A DNA stretch of 64,000 nucleotides from DASZIT01 sp963819695. GTDB taxonomy: Bacteria; Actinomycetota; Acidimicrobiia; Acidimicrobiales; RAAP-2. The notes under the pieces were generated by a model. The model was not told the origin of the DNA. It did not search any database and was given only the letters and a program-made list of their open reading frames with translations. The position numbers and the translations under genes are program-made. The number at the start of each line of letters is the position of its first letter. Position 1 is the stretch's first letter. Location: NCBI GenBank assembly GCA_963819695.1, contig CAWFXD010000001.1, forward strand, positions 1,922,001 to 1,986,000, given 5' to 3'. Positions 35,760 through 44,596 of the stretch are shown here, one piece after another.

Positions 35760-36496
35760 CGAGCCGGAGGCGGCACCGCCAGCACCGCGGCCTGGAGATC
35801 GAGGAGTTGGGCGATCCCGTGCTCGGCCAGGCTGAGCATCTCGTCGAGCTCGCCCTTGGTGAAGGGCATCCCTTCGGCGGTGCCCTGCACCTCGATGAAC
35901 CGGCCCGAGGAGGTCATCACCACGTTCATGTCCACTTCGGCGCGGCTGTCCTCCTCGTAGGGGAGATCGAGCATGCAGACGCCGTCCACCACTCCCACCG
36001 ACACGGCCGCCACCGCCTCGGTCAGCGGATTGGCCCGGAGGGTTCCCTTTTGGATCATCCGGGTGAGGGCGTCGTGGAGGGCGACGTAGGCGCCGCAGAT
36101 CGAGGCTGTGCGGGTGCCGCCATCGGCCTGGAGGACGTCACAGTCGACGGTGATCTGCATCTCACCCAACGTCACCATGTCGCAAACCGACCGCAACGAC
36201 CGGCCGATGAGGCGCTGGATCTCCTGGGTGCGACCTGACTGCTTGCCCTTGGCCGCCTCTCGGGATGCCCGCTCGGCGGTCGACCCGGGAAGCAACGAGT
36301 ACTCGGCGGTGACCCACCCCTTGCCTGTCCCCCGCATCCAGGGGGGCACCCGATCCTCCACCGATGCGGTGCACAACACCCGGGTCCGGCCCATCGACAC
36401 CAGCACCGAGCCGGGGGCGAAGACGGTGAAATCACGCTCGAATTCGGCCGTTCGGAGCTCGTCGGTCTTCCGTCCATCAGCACGCAATTCGTTCAT
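35756..36496 (-). CDS. rph: Ribonuclease PH
   Basis: 246 residues from the ATG at 36496 with GAGGGC spacing; a GTG at 36520 that overlaps the previous stop is possible. It removes tRNA 3' extra nucleotides by phosphorolysis. Conserved features: RADGRKTDELR, FAPGSVLVSMGRTRVLCTAS, PSSTAERASREAAKGKQSGR-like region, RSVCDMVTLGEMQITVDCDV, QADGGTRTASICGA, and VEVQGTAEG-type C-terminal block. It is in the minus-strand operon mec-cysO-cysM-MBL-rph-rdgB. Confidence 0.96.
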   Translation of the reverse strand: MNELRADGRKTDELRTAEFERDFTVFAPGSVLVSMGRTRVLCTASVEDRVPPWMRGTGKGWVTAEYSLLPGSTAERASREAAKGKQSGRTQEIQRLIGRSLRSVCDMVTLGEMQITVDCDVLQADGGTRTASICGAYVALHDALTRMIQKGTLRANPLTEAVAAVSVGVVDGVCMLDLPYEEDSRAEVDMNVVMTSSGRFIEVQGTAEGMPFTKGELDEMLSLAEHGIAQLLDLQAAVLAVPPPAR

Positions 36497-36516
36497 CTTG
36501 CCCTCGGTTCCGTTGC

Positions 36517-37272
36517 TCACAGTCTGAATTCCTTTCCAATGGCGGCTTGCTCGACCTGCCGGCCAAAGGTCGCCTGCGCTTCGGCTGCCACCGCCGCCGC
36601 TTCGATCGTCGGCCAACGATGGGTAAGGACGAGGCGCCGGGACGAGGCCCGCTTGGCCTGCTCCCCAGCCTGTCGTCCGCTCATATGCCCGGCGGTTCCC
36701 TCATGGTCGGTGGTGTAGGTCGCCTCGCACAGGACGAGATCGAGACCGGTGCCCAGGTTGGCCAATGCCCAACCGGGCCCGGAGTCGGCAGAGTAGCCCA
36801 GGGAGCGTCCCTCACTGTCAATGCGCATCGCCAAGGTCTCGCCACCGTGCTCAGTCCGATGGAACCCACAGGTCAGGTCGCCGACGTCGATCTGGTCGCC
36901 ATCGGCCACCGTGCGCCAGTCCAGTGCCGGCGAGTCCTCCAGGTGGGCACGCCGGGCCAGGCCTCGAGGAGCGAACACCGGGATACCGGTCCGGCCGGAG
37001 ACGAACCGGGCGTGGATGGCCAGACCGTAGAGGTCGGTCCAGTGGTCGGGGTGGTGATGGCTGATGACCACCGCGTCCAGAGAGGCGGGCTCGGCAAGCC
37101 TCTGGAAATTGGCGAAGGTACCCGGGCCGGCGTCCACCAGGATGGCGGTGGTCGCCGAACGCACCAGATAGCCGCTGCCGGCGCCGCCGGGGCCGGGCCA
37201 GCTCCCGTCGCAGCCCAGCACCAGAATCGAGAGGGCCGGATCCGGGCGGTCTTCCGGGGGATGATCGTCCAC
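36517..37272 (-). CDS. MBL-fold metallo-hydrolase (Rv1339-like, cAMP/RNase Z-like)
   Basis: About 251 residues from a GTG at 37272 (VDDHPPEDRPD); the start is uncertain. The metallo-beta-lactamase core has ISHHHPDHWTDLYGL (HxHxDH), an internal His in FHRTEHGGETLAMRI, Asp in LGYSADSGPG, and the final His in LVLTHRWP. It matches the gene in the same position in mycobacteria, Rv1339, which has been reported as an atypical cAMP phosphodiesterase. An RNase-Z-like or cyclic-nucleotide role is therefore possible; the sequence alone does not decide. Confidence 0.85.
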   Translation of the reverse strand: MDDHPPEDRPDPALSILVLGCDGSWPGPGGAGSGYLVRSATTAILVDAGPGTFANFQRLAEPASLDAVVISHHHPDHWTDLYGLAIHARFVSGRTGIPVFAPRGLARRAHLEDSPALDWRTVADGDQIDVGDLTCGFHRTEHGGETLAMRIDSEGRSLGYSADSGPGWALANLGTGLDLVLCEATYTTDHEGTAGHMSGRQAGEQAKRASSRRLVLTHRWPTIEAAAVAAEAQATFGRQVEQAAIGKEFRL

Positions 37273-37312
37273 CGACTCAGGATAGGCAACCCTCCCGACG
37301 ACCAGTCCCCGA

Positions 37313-38260
37313 TCAGAAGTAGATGATCTCCCGGGCGCGCTTCTCGACGACGTCGAGGTCGTCCGTCCAGGCTCCGGTCGACAGGTACTTCCATCCGCCA
37401 TCCGCCGAAACCACCACGATCGTCCCGCGTTCGATCGATTCGGCGCACTTCGCCGCGCCCGCCACCGCCGCCCCCGAGGAGATCCCGGCGAAGATGCCCA
37501 CGTCGGTCAGCCGCCGGGTCCATACGATCGACTCCCGGGGTCGGACGATCCGCTTCCCGTCGAGCAACTCGGCGCCGCCGCCGTCGACAAAGATCGGGGG
37601 GATGTAGCCGTCGTCGAGATTCCGCAGCCCGTCGACCATCTCGCCGGCCGGCGGCTCGATGGCCCAGATCTTCACTTCGGGGTTCTGCTCTTTGAGGAAC
37701 CGGCCGCACCCGAGCAGGGTTCCCGAGGTGCCGAGGCCGGCCACGAAATGGGTGATCTCCGGGCAGTCCCGCCAGATCTCCGGCCCGGTGCCCCGGTAGT
37801 GGGCCAGAGGGTTGGCCGGGTTGGCGTACTGGTAGAGGAACGTCCACTCGGGATGGTCGTCGGCCAGGCCCCGGGCCATCTTCACCGCACCGTTGGAACC
37901 CTCGGCCCCGGGGGACTCGATGATCTCGGCTCCCCAGACTTCGAGCAGCTGGCGGCGTTCGGGCGACACGTTGGAGGGAAGCACCACGGTCAGGTGGTAA
38001 CCCTTCAGCTTGCAGACCATGGCCATCCCGATGCCGGTGTTCCCCGACGTCGGCTCGATGAGGGTCTGGCCGGGCGACAGCCGCCCGTCGCGTTCGGCCT
38101 GTTCGATCATCGACAGGGCGATCCGGTCCTTGACCGAACCCCCCGGGTTCTGACCCTCGAGTTTGACCAGGATCCGGGCGTCGGGATTCGGGCTGAGCGC
38201 GGTGATGTCGACCAGCGGCGTGTTGCCGATCAGGTCGAGGACCGAGCCGTAGGTGGTCAC
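37313..38260 (-). CDS. cysM: Cysteine synthase, CysM type
   Basis: 315 residues from a GTG overlapping the cysO stop by 4 nt. It is a PLP enzyme with the Lys in NPGGSVKDRIAL (K44) and the phosphate loop PTSGNTGIGMAMV. With CysO it uses O-phosphoserine and the CysO thiocarboxylate to build cysteine, as in the mycobacterial CysM pathway. Its place between cysO and the MBL gene repeats the M. tuberculosis order mec-cysO-cysM, so the CysM rather than CysK assignment rests on context as well as sequence. Confidence 0.95.
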   Translation of the reverse strand: MTTYGSVLDLIGNTPLVDITALSPNPDARILVKLEGQNPGGSVKDRIALSMIEQAERDGRLSPGQTLIEPTSGNTGIGMAMVCKLKGYHLTVVLPSNVSPERRQLLEVWGAEIIESPGAEGSNGAVKMARGLADDHPEWTFLYQYANPANPLAHYRGTGPEIWRDCPEITHFVAGLGTSGTLLGCGRFLKEQNPEVKIWAIEPPAGEMVDGLRNLDDGYIPPIFVDGGGAELLDGKRIVRPRESIVWTRRLTDVGIFAGISSGAAVAGAAKCAESIERGTIVVVSADGGWKYLSTGAWTDDLDVVEKRAREIIYF

Positions 38261-38562
38261 GCCGGGTGCGTACCCGGCAGTTCGGTGGCTCCCCCGGCGA
38301 CGGCGGGGAGGATGGACACCTCGTCCGAATCGGTGACCGGTGTGTCGAGGGCGGACATATAGCGGACGTCGTCGTCGTTCACGTAGACGTTCACGAACTT
38401 GTGGAGGGTGCCGTCCCCGTTGATGACCTGGCCGGAGAGACCCGGGTACTCGGCGGCCAGCGAGGTGAGGACCTCCCCCACGGTGGCGCCGTCGGCAGTG
38501 ACGTCCTTGGCTCCCCCGGCATGCGCCCGCAGGACGGTCGGCAGATGCACTGTGACGGACAC
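38257..38562 (-). CDS. cysO: Sulfur carrier protein CysO (ThiS/MoaD family) with C-terminal extension
   Basis: 101 residues with a ubiquitin-like fold: VTVHLPTVLRAHAGGAKDV, LHKFVNVYVNDDDVRYM and VSILPAVAGG. The diglycine that must be C-terminal for thiocarboxylation is at 90-91, but ten residues (ATELPGTHPA) follow it. The extension ends in a TGA that overlaps the cysM GTG, so it is unlikely to be an assembly artefact. Removal would be needed to expose Gly-Gly; the JAMM protease gene mec is immediately upstream. It delivers sulfide to CysM. Confidence 0.93.
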   Translation of the reverse strand: MSVTVHLPTVLRAHAGGAKDVTADGATVGEVLTSLAAEYPGLSGQVINGDGTLHKFVNVYVNDDDVRYMSALDTPVTDSDEVSILPAVAGGATELPGTHPA

Positions 38563-38637
38563 GGGTCCTCCCTTTGGTTCCGGTGTTGAGGTCGTCGCGA
38601 CTCCACCAGGCTGCGACGAAGGTGAAAGTTGACTAGT

Positions 38638-39057
38638 TCACTGAGGATTGTACTTGGACGCTACGGTGACCGGTTCCTCGGTGACCATGCCCCCTTCGAT
38701 CCGGTAGCTCCGGACCACCGGGCGGATGTCTCGGAGCGACACCAATACGTAGTGCCAGGTCGGATCCGGTGCCTGGGCGACGTCGGTGGGCGACGGGTAG
38801 GCCTCGGTGTGGGTGTGGGAATGGAAGACACCGATGATCGAGTTTCCCGCCGCTTCGGCGTCCCGATCCGCCCGGAGGTAGTCCTTGGGATCGACCTCGT
38901 AGAGCTTGGCGGATGCCGCCACATTCCGGGCCGGGTAGCAGGTGGCCACGTCGCCGGTCTCGGGGTTGCCACCCAACAGACCACAGGCCTCATCGGGAAG
39001 GCCGGTGAGGCAGTGGGCGACCATCTGGTGGTGAAGGGCTTCCGTCAAGCGCAACAT
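38638..39057 (-). CDS. mec: JAMM/Mov34 metalloprotease, Mec (CysO hydrolase)
   Basis: 139 residues from the ATG at 39057; the frame extends to 39144 but those residues lack similarity. The JAMM zinc site is complete: E23 in EACGLLGG, and H79, H81, S89 and D92 in HSHTHTEAYPSPTD (HxHx7Sx2D). In mycobacteria Mec releases cysteine from the CysO-cysteine adduct. Here it may also trim the CysO extension past Gly-Gly. It is divergent from smpB and starts the mec-cysO-cysM operon. Confidence 0.93.
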   Translation of the reverse strand: MLRLTEALHHQMVAHCLTGLPDEACGLLGGNPETGDVATCYPARNVAASAKLYEVDPKDYLRADRDAEAAGNSIIGVFHSHTHTEAYPSPTDVAQAPDPTWHYVLVSLRDIRPVVRSYRIEGGMVTEEPVTVASKYNPQ

Positions 39058-39167
39058 GGTGGTGTCCAGGCTAGGGGCTGTCGCTCCCGGATCGGTGGTT
39101 CTGCTGGGCAAGCGCCAGAACCTGGTCGGCGCGGGTGGATGCAACTGCCGACTACCGTCCGGAGGGT

Positions 39168-39725
39168 ATGGCCACCACCAAAGCCAAACTCATCAAGACG
39201 ACAACCGGCGCCAAGGGATCCCCCAAGGGAGCCGGCGCGCCGTCGGGACGCGACCCGGGCCGGCCGGTGGCGTCGAACCGGCGGGCCCGCCACGACTACG
39301 AGATCATCGACACCGTCGAGTGCGGCCTGGTGCTCCAAGGATCGGAGGTGAAGTCGCTTCGAGCCGGCCGGATCGCCCTGCAGGATGCCTACGCCCGGAT
39401 CATCGACGGCGAGATGTGGCTGTTCGGCCTCCATATTCCCCCCTATGCCCAGGCCAACGGCTTCGGGGCCCACGATCCCGATCGGAGGCGCAAGCTGCTC
39501 CTCCATCGGCGGCAGATCGACGAATGGATGGGCAAGAGCCAGCAGCAGTCGCTGACCATGGTCCCGCTGTCGATCTACTTCCGTGACGGACGGGCCAAGG
39601 TGGAAGTGGCGCTGGCCCGCGGCCGCCGCCAGTACGACAAGCGCCACGCCATCGCCAGCCGGGATGCCAGCCGGGAGGCGGCCAGGGAGGCCCGGGCCGC
39701 CACCAAACGGACCGATTACCGCTGA
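39168..39725 (+). CDS. smpB: SsrA-binding protein SmpB
   Basis: 185 residues from the ATG at 39168 with GGAGGGT. The N-terminal 35 residues are a basic extension longer than usual (about 155 aa is typical). The core is canonical: NRRARHDYEIIDTVECGLVL, GSEVKSLRAGRIALQDAYA, HIPPYAQANGFGAHDPDRRRKLLLH, and the basic tail RRQYDKRHAIASRDASREA that enters the mRNA channel. It escorts tmRNA to stalled ribosomes. ssrA follows 90 nt downstream in the same direction. Confidence 0.97.
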   Translation: MATTKAKLIKTTTGAKGSPKGAGAPSGRDPGRPVASNRRARHDYEIIDTVECGLVLQGSEVKSLRAGRIALQDAYARIIDGEMWLFGLHIPPYAQANGFGAHDPDRRRKLLLHRRQIDEWMGKSQQQSLTMVPLSIYFRDGRAKVEVALARGRRQYDKRHAIASRDASREAAREARAATKRTDYR

Positions 39726-39815
39726 CAGCCGGGTAGAGCGGCGAAATCATCGGGCGCGAGGCCAGGTAGACTGGTGATTCGGTCGATCACCGTGGTCGAC
39801 TCAGTTACATCACCC

Positions 39816-40163
39816 GGGGGTGACAGGCTTCGACTCTGGTCGTCGATGTGGAAGAAGCGAGCCGTGGTCTCCGGAGCCACGTTAAAGAGCCGGAACAAAA
39901 AATAAACGCCGAGCCTCAGCTCGCGCTCGCAGCCTAGAAACTGCGACGTCCGACCGGTCTCAGTCCTACGGACCGGAACCGGGCGCCATCAAGTAGGACT
40001 CACCTGATCGGTTTCGCCGACAGACCGTCAGGGACATTTCCGTCGGATACGGATCGACATTGCCGCCGGTAACGGTGACGATCCCGACAATCTAAAGCCG
40101 GCTGCGCTCGGAGAAGACCCACAGAGAAGCTAGAGGACGCGGGTTCAATTCCCGCCACCTCCA
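39816..40163 (+). ncRNA. ssrA: Transfer-messenger RNA (ssrA)
   Basis: 348 nt. The 5' end GGGGGTG pairs with CACCTCC at 40156-40162, with discriminator A at 40163; CCA is not encoded. The tRNA-like 5' block GACAGGCTTCGACTC and 3' block GCGGGTTCAATTCCCGCC are clear. Aligning to E. coli tmRNA, the resume codon is probably GCC at about 39908, giving the encoded tag AEPQLALAA before TAG (9 codons, ending in the proteolysis signal ALAA). The tag start is inferred from the upstream AACAAAAAATAAAC segment. Confidence 0.96.
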
Positions 40164-40165
40164 AG

Positions 40166-40191
40166 GGTGCTCAGGGGAAACCGTGAGCACC
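40166..40191 (+). terminator. Hairpin just after ssrA
   Basis: GGTGCTCA (40166-40173) and TGAGCACC (40184-40191) form a perfect 8-bp stem with a 10-nt loop three bases after the tmRNA end. There is no T-run, so it may be a processing or terminator element of the kind found in GC-rich genomes. Confidence 0.45.
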
Positions 40192-40518
40192 GTTGGAGGT
40201 GCGCCGTCACTGCTTTGGCCGCTTCCGTCAGCGACCGACTCGGTACGCCTACCCGACGATGCGATGCCGAGAACCGGGCTCCAGAACTCTTCTTTCCGAG
40301 CCCGTGGTGCACGTGCTTGGCCGGCCCAAAGTTATCCACAAGAGAGATACCCTCCCCCGGCAACCGCGTACCTGATGAGCTCCCATCGCCTCGCCGGCAA
40401 CACCCCAGGAAGGAAGCCCCAATCATCACTAGGCTGCACCGTTATCTCCTGTTGTCTCCTGTGCCTTCCTAGGAGAGACCAAGCCTGATGACACAGGCCC
40501 GAAAGCAAGCAAAAGCCT
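40192..40518. other. Gene-free stretch with a DnaA box
   Basis: The gap between tmRNA and the next gene is 355 nt in all. It contains one perfect DnaA-box consensus, TTATCCACA (40332-40340), and no recognisable gene; the short frames on both strands overlap one another. Only one box was seen, which is too few for an origin. Confidence 0.45.
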
Positions 40519-41727
40519 ATGACCAGTGACCACTTGGATCCGGCGGGCGAAGTCCGGACAACGCTGACCAGCATTGTCAATGATTTTGGTCCGGCCGCCC
40601 TGTCCAAACGAAACATATTGGATGGCGCGCTTCAAGACTATTTACCGGGTGAAAGCACCGCGGTGAAAACCCTTCTGCTCGAAGCGGCCGATGCAGGAAT
40701 CGCGAGCAGCCTGCAAGAGCACATCAGTCAAGGCATGGACCCCGACTCCGCAGTTCGGCTGACAGCCGCCAAGTTCGAGGAGCACTCGCCTTCAGGATCT
40801 GAAGGCTGTCTGTGGGTCACTGGTGAGTTTGCCAGAGTGCTCGGCTACCAAGTCAGCGACGCACAACTGCCAGTTTCCTTGCCGCCGCCCCCGGAGGCTC
40901 CTGCGGTTCCGCCTCCCGCCGAAGCTCCTGCAGCTCCGCCGCCCCCCACCCTCCAGCCTCCGCCGGCCGTCATCACGGCACCCGTCCCCATTGCGGGCGG
41001 GGGCAGTCAAAGCCCGACGGCGGCGGGGCCAACTGCAAGTGCCGGATCCCCTCCACCACCCCCGCCCCCTCCGCCGCTTGTCTACCAAACCCGCAAAGGA
41101 CACATGAGTCCCTTCGTCTGGCTCGGGATCGGACTGGCGGTTCTCCTGGGCGGAGGCGCGGTGGCCATAGCACTGAGTTCTCACTCCCATTCGGGTTCGG
41201 CGTCAACAACTCAAGCAACGGTCAACAGTCCTCACCAGACAACGCAGCCGATCGCGACCACGCTGCCGACGCAGCCTCTGGCGCAACAACAGGCGACTCA
41301 ATTGTCGGGATTGCTTACTCAAAGTGCAAACGATCGTTCGGCTATCAATGCCGCGGTGTCTTCCATAGGAAACTGCGGGAATTTGATAGGCGCCCAAACC
41401 GCGTTGACCGCCTCGGCCACCAGCCGGCAGTCTCTGCTGAACCAGCTTCAGAGAACGAACTTGACGGCCCTTCCCGGTAGCGGGCAACTCACACAGTTCT
41501 TGACCGCCGCTTGGAACAACTCCGAAGCATCTGATCAGTCTTATGCCAATTGGGCGAGCGATGAAATCAGCCGAGGCTGCTCCCCAAATGACACTGCAGA
41601 TCTGAACTACCAAAATGCCCAGGTATCTGATGGACAGTCGACATCCAACAAGACCAGCTTCGCCGCCTTATGGAATCCCATCGCAGCCACCTACAACTTG
41701 CCAACCGTCACCCAGGCAAGTTTTTGA
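40519..41727 (+). CDS. Membrane protein with repeated N-terminal helical domain (paralogue of 47800-49095)
   Basis: 402 residues. Residues 1-115 form a helical domain (LDPAGEVRTTLTSIVNDFGP, ISQGMDPDSAVRLTAAKFEE, EGCLWVTGEFARVLGYQVS) nearly identical to that of the protein at 47800-49095. A Pro-rich linker (about 116-190), one membrane helix (about 197-218, FVWLGIGLAVLLGGGAVAIAL) and a Ser/Thr/Gln-rich outer domain follow. The outer domain has two Cys (SIGNCGNL; SRGCSPND) and is unrelated to that of the paralogue. The shared domain likely faces the cytoplasm and acts as an adaptor; this is inference. It lies on the opposite strand from the kinase operon, about 4 kb away. Confidence 0.75.
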   Translation: MTSDHLDPAGEVRTTLTSIVNDFGPAALSKRNILDGALQDYLPGESTAVKTLLLEAADAGIASSLQEHISQGMDPDSAVRLTAAKFEEHSPSGSEGCLWVTGEFARVLGYQVSDAQLPVSLPPPPEAPAVPPPAEAPAAPPPPTLQPPPAVITAPVPIAGGGSQSPTAAGPTASAGSPPPPPPPPPLVYQTRKGHMSPFVWLGIGLAVLLGGGAVAIALSSHSHSGSASTTQATVNSPHQTTQPIATTLPTQPLAQQQATQLSGLLTQSANDRSAINAAVSSIGNCGNLIGAQTALTASATSRQSLLNQLQRTNLTALPGSGQLTQFLTAAWNNSEASDQSYANWASDEISRGCSPNDTADLNYQNAQVSDGQSTSNKTSFAALWNPIAATYNLPTVTQASF

Positions 41728-41811
41728 CTAGATCGGCGCGGTAACGGTTCCCCAGGTAGCGAAGCTCGCCCGTTTACAAGGCCAACGCACCGGACCGGTA
41801 GCGACAAGAAG

Positions 41812-42798
41812 ATGCCGAAAAGCAAACATGCAAAGCACGGACCCCCTAGAGCCTTGATACTGGTGTCTCTCATCGTTATCTTGTCGACGACTCTGTGGCT
41901 CGCTCTTTCCCAAGCCCACGACGGAGCTGGTCAAACTTCGCATTCAACCAAGGGCTCGGCATCAACGGGAAGCCCTTCGACCATCGCCAGCTCAGCGCCC
42001 TCAACCGACGCACCCGTACCCACGACAGACGGGTCAGCGTCCAGCACCACTTCGGCCTCGTCGGTTTCGCCCTTCAATACCGCTATTACCAACTACCAGA
42101 ACGGGCGCACGGGGACTCTCACCGCCGCGCTCTACAACGTCCAAACCGGCCAGGCTTTTGGCTTGAGCCCGGGGATAACCGAAAACGAGGCCAGCATCGT
42201 CAAAGTCGACATCTTGGCCACGCTCCTTTCCCAGCAATCGGATGGGTCCGTCCCCGGTTCTGCCGGTGAGCAGGACCTACTCACCCGGATGATCGAGGAC
42301 AGTGACAACGATTCAGCCACGACGCTGTGGAACCAGGTCGGCGGCCCAGGACCCATCAACTCCTTCAATCAGCAGATCGGTATGAGCGACACGGTGCCGT
42401 CGAGTTGCGTTACTTGCCCGAATTTTCCGTGGCCGGGTTGGGGATTGACCACGACCACGGCGGACGACCAGGTCAAGCTGCTCCGGCAGTTCGTCTCTCC
42501 AAGCTCGCTGCTCACCTCCGCCCAGCGCACCTATGGCCTCGGACTCATGGAGAACATCACACCCTCTGAATCCTGGGGCGTCAATGGCGGAGTTCCTTCC
42601 GGAGTCACGGTGGCCCTGAAGAACGGGTGGCTCCCGCTAACTGGGGAGACCAATTGGCAAGTCAACAGCGTCGGGTGGATAGACGGCGACGGACGCAACT
42701 ACATCTTGGCCGTGCTGACGACGGGAAATCCAACCGAGCAATATGGAATCGACACCATCAACAACATCTCCACGATGCTATGGAATCAACTCGGGTAA
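41812..42798 (+). CDS. Serine beta-lactamase-like/PBP-fold secreted protein
   Basis: 328 residues. A basic start and one membrane or signal segment (about 13-33) precede a long Ser/Thr-rich region (to about 88) and a beta-lactamase-like domain. The catalytic trio is present: S128-x-x-K131 (ASIVKVDIL), S164-D165-N166 (EDSDNDSATTLW) and K270-N271-G272 (ALKNGWLP, replacing KTG). A clear omega-loop Glu was not found, so hydrolysis of antibiotics is uncertain; a DD-peptidase-like or other serine-hydrolase role is possible. It follows the membrane protein gene in the same orientation with an 84-nt gap. Confidence 0.8.
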   Translation: MPKSKHAKHGPPRALILVSLIVILSTTLWLALSQAHDGAGQTSHSTKGSASTGSPSTIASSAPSTDAPVPTTDGSASSTTSASSVSPFNTAITNYQNGRTGTLTAALYNVQTGQAFGLSPGITENEASIVKVDILATLLSQQSDGSVPGSAGEQDLLTRMIEDSDNDSATTLWNQVGGPGPINSFNQQIGMSDTVPSSCVTCPNFPWPGWGLTTTTADDQVKLLRQFVSPSSLLTSAQRTYGLGLMENITPSESWGVNGGVPSGVTVALKNGWLPLTGETNWQVNSVGWIDGDGRNYILAVLTTGNPTEQYGIDTINNISTMLWNQLG

Positions 42799-42875
42799 CG
42801 GGCCAGACTTTGAAGTAGCTGCTTATCAAGGTTTGAAGAGTCGCCTCGACGGCCGGTGGCAGAGCCGGGACCGGC

Positions 42876-44243
42876 TCATGCAGGGACCGGGACGGAGAGA
42901 TTGATCGAATCGGCAATGGCCAGGTAGCCGGCGTCGTTGGGATGGAGGTGGTCACCGCTGTCGAACCGGGCCAGCAGCTGGTCCGGATGCGTCGGATCGG
43001 CCACTGCGGCGGCGAGGTTGATGGTGGCGTCGAAGGCGCCACTGGTGAGGATCCACTGGTTGACCGCCTCCCGGATCTCCTCTCCTCGCGGGGTGTAGAT
43101 GACTGACCCCTGATTCGGGGTGAGGGTCCCGCCGATGATTTTCGCGCCGGCCGCGTGAGCCTCGGCGATCAAATGCTGATATCCGGCGATGACGGCTTGG
43201 GCGGTAACCGGGCGGCCATCAGGGCCGACCTTGTCGCCAATGTCGTCGTTGCCGAGTGAAGAGACGATCACTGCGCCGATGCCAGGTTGACTGAGTGCGT
43301 CGGCGGCGAAGCGGGCTTCGCCGCTGGCGCCGCAGGTGCCACCATTGGAGAGGAGCCGGTTGCCGGAGATGCCCTCATCGACGACGGCCAGCGAGCCGCC
43401 CTGGCCGCTTTGGTCGATGCGCCGGTTGAGGTCGTCGACCCACCGCTGGTCGGTGCTCGCCGTGGACTTTACTCCGTCGGTCGTAGAGGCCCCGAAGGCC
43501 ACGATGGCTTGTGCACCCGACGGGGCGAGGGTGTCGACGCCGCTCAGAAAGAACCAAGAGGCGGCGGTCGCCCGGTATGGCTGAGGCCCGGATGCATCCA
43601 CCTGATTTCCGGCAGCCGCGTAGCTGGGGGTGAGGGCAACCGGATGCCAGGTGGTCGGTCCGGTCGGGGTGGCGAAGTACAGGCTCACCGTCAGGTTCGC
43701 TCCGGCGACCACTGGGAGGGCGGTGGGGTCGGTGAGAACCTCCCCTTTGGCCGGCAGCACGAAGGAGGCGGACTGGCCAATGGTGACTGGATGGTTGGTG
43801 CCGGCAACGACGGAGGCTCCTGCCCCTGACACCCCGATCTGGACTGCATCCACCCGAATCGGAGCGGCGCCATAGAGGTTTGAGAGCTGGAGTCGCACCT
43901 GGCTGCCACCGATGCTGATGTGCACAATCTGGCGGACCGTCTGGTTGGCGAACCCGGCGGCCGACACGCCGGTGCGGGCCGGCTGGACCTGGGCGGCACT
44001 CCAGGTTGCCACCCAGTTTTGGCCAAACGTCATGGCATTGCCGGAGGTCTGGAGGCTGACCAGTGCGGCGGGCGCGGAGCTGCCGACTGGGTGCGGGCCA
44101 CTCGCAGCCGGAGGGTTGGGAACCCGCACCGATCCGGCGGCCGCCGGCGCCGGTCGGATCAAGCCGAAGCCGGCAATCAGGACGACCATCCCGATCTGTA
44201 TTCCGGCCACGACCCTGCTTCTCGGTTGCTTGGTTTTGGCCAT
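42876..44243 (-). CDS. Secreted SGNH/GDSL-type hydrolase
   Basis: 455 residues. A signal or anchor segment (about 11-35) is followed by a beta-rich N-terminal domain and a C-terminal SGNH domain. Block I is IVAFGASTTDGVKS (GAS in place of GDS), with the oxyanion Gly and Asn in EGISGNRLLSNG and SSLGNDDIG. Block V is SGDHLHPNDAGY with the Asp and His. Related proteins are esterases or polysaccharide acetyl-esterases. It is convergent with the beta-lactamase-like gene. The variant block I should be checked before assuming activity. Confidence 0.88.
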   Translation of the reverse strand: MAKTKQPRSRVVAGIQIGMVVLIAGFGLIRPAPAAAGSVRVPNPPAASGPHPVGSSAPAALVSLQTSGNAMTFGQNWVATWSAAQVQPARTGVSAAGFANQTVRQIVHISIGGSQVRLQLSNLYGAAPIRVDAVQIGVSGAGASVVAGTNHPVTIGQSASFVLPAKGEVLTDPTALPVVAGANLTVSLYFATPTGPTTWHPVALTPSYAAAGNQVDASGPQPYRATAASWFFLSGVDTLAPSGAQAIVAFGASTTDGVKSTASTDQRWVDDLNRRIDQSGQGGSLAVVDEGISGNRLLSNGGTCGASGEARFAADALSQPGIGAVIVSSLGNDDIGDKVGPDGRPVTAQAVIAGYQHLIAEAHAAGAKIIGGTLTPNQGSVIYTPRGEEIREAVNQWILTSGAFDATINLAAAVADPTHPDQLLARFDSGDHLHPNDAGYLAIADSINLSVPVPA

Positions 44244-44596
44244 GTTTCAATGGTCATCCGCCTTGTGACCTGGGCAAATCCCCCTTAGGGCCAGAAGTGC
44301 ACCGTGGCTTGGACAGGCAAACCTTGCCCTTTGGTAAGGATCGTTCCGTGGCTTCCGTCGGTCTCTGGCGGTTCAGCCAGCCCCTCGCATGCTCGGCCTA
44401 CAACCACCTGGGAGGCTGTCAACGGGTTCCGATCGCGGCGTACGGGCGCGCATCGCCCGCAGCTTCGGGCCAAGAGACTCGACCCCGTTTCATTCGCCGA
44501 CCGCGAACCTGACCGGTCGTCGCCGGACTACCTGGGCTGGTCAAACGGACTGGGTTCAACCCCCCTCGAGTCGTTTCCTTGCCCACTCGCGAGGTT
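44244..44596. other. 353-nt gap with no gene
   Basis: It lies upstream of the SGNH hydrolase and beyond the 3' end of the first kinase gene (44597). Open frames exist on both strands but none has recognisable content or a good RBS. It contains GC-rich inverted segments (for example near 44436-44460) that could serve as terminators. Confidence 0.35.

Noticed and set aside
40332..40340. A DnaA box as evidence of a replication origin
   Set aside because: Only one 9-mer was seen, with no AT-rich region or dnaA/dnaN genes nearby.
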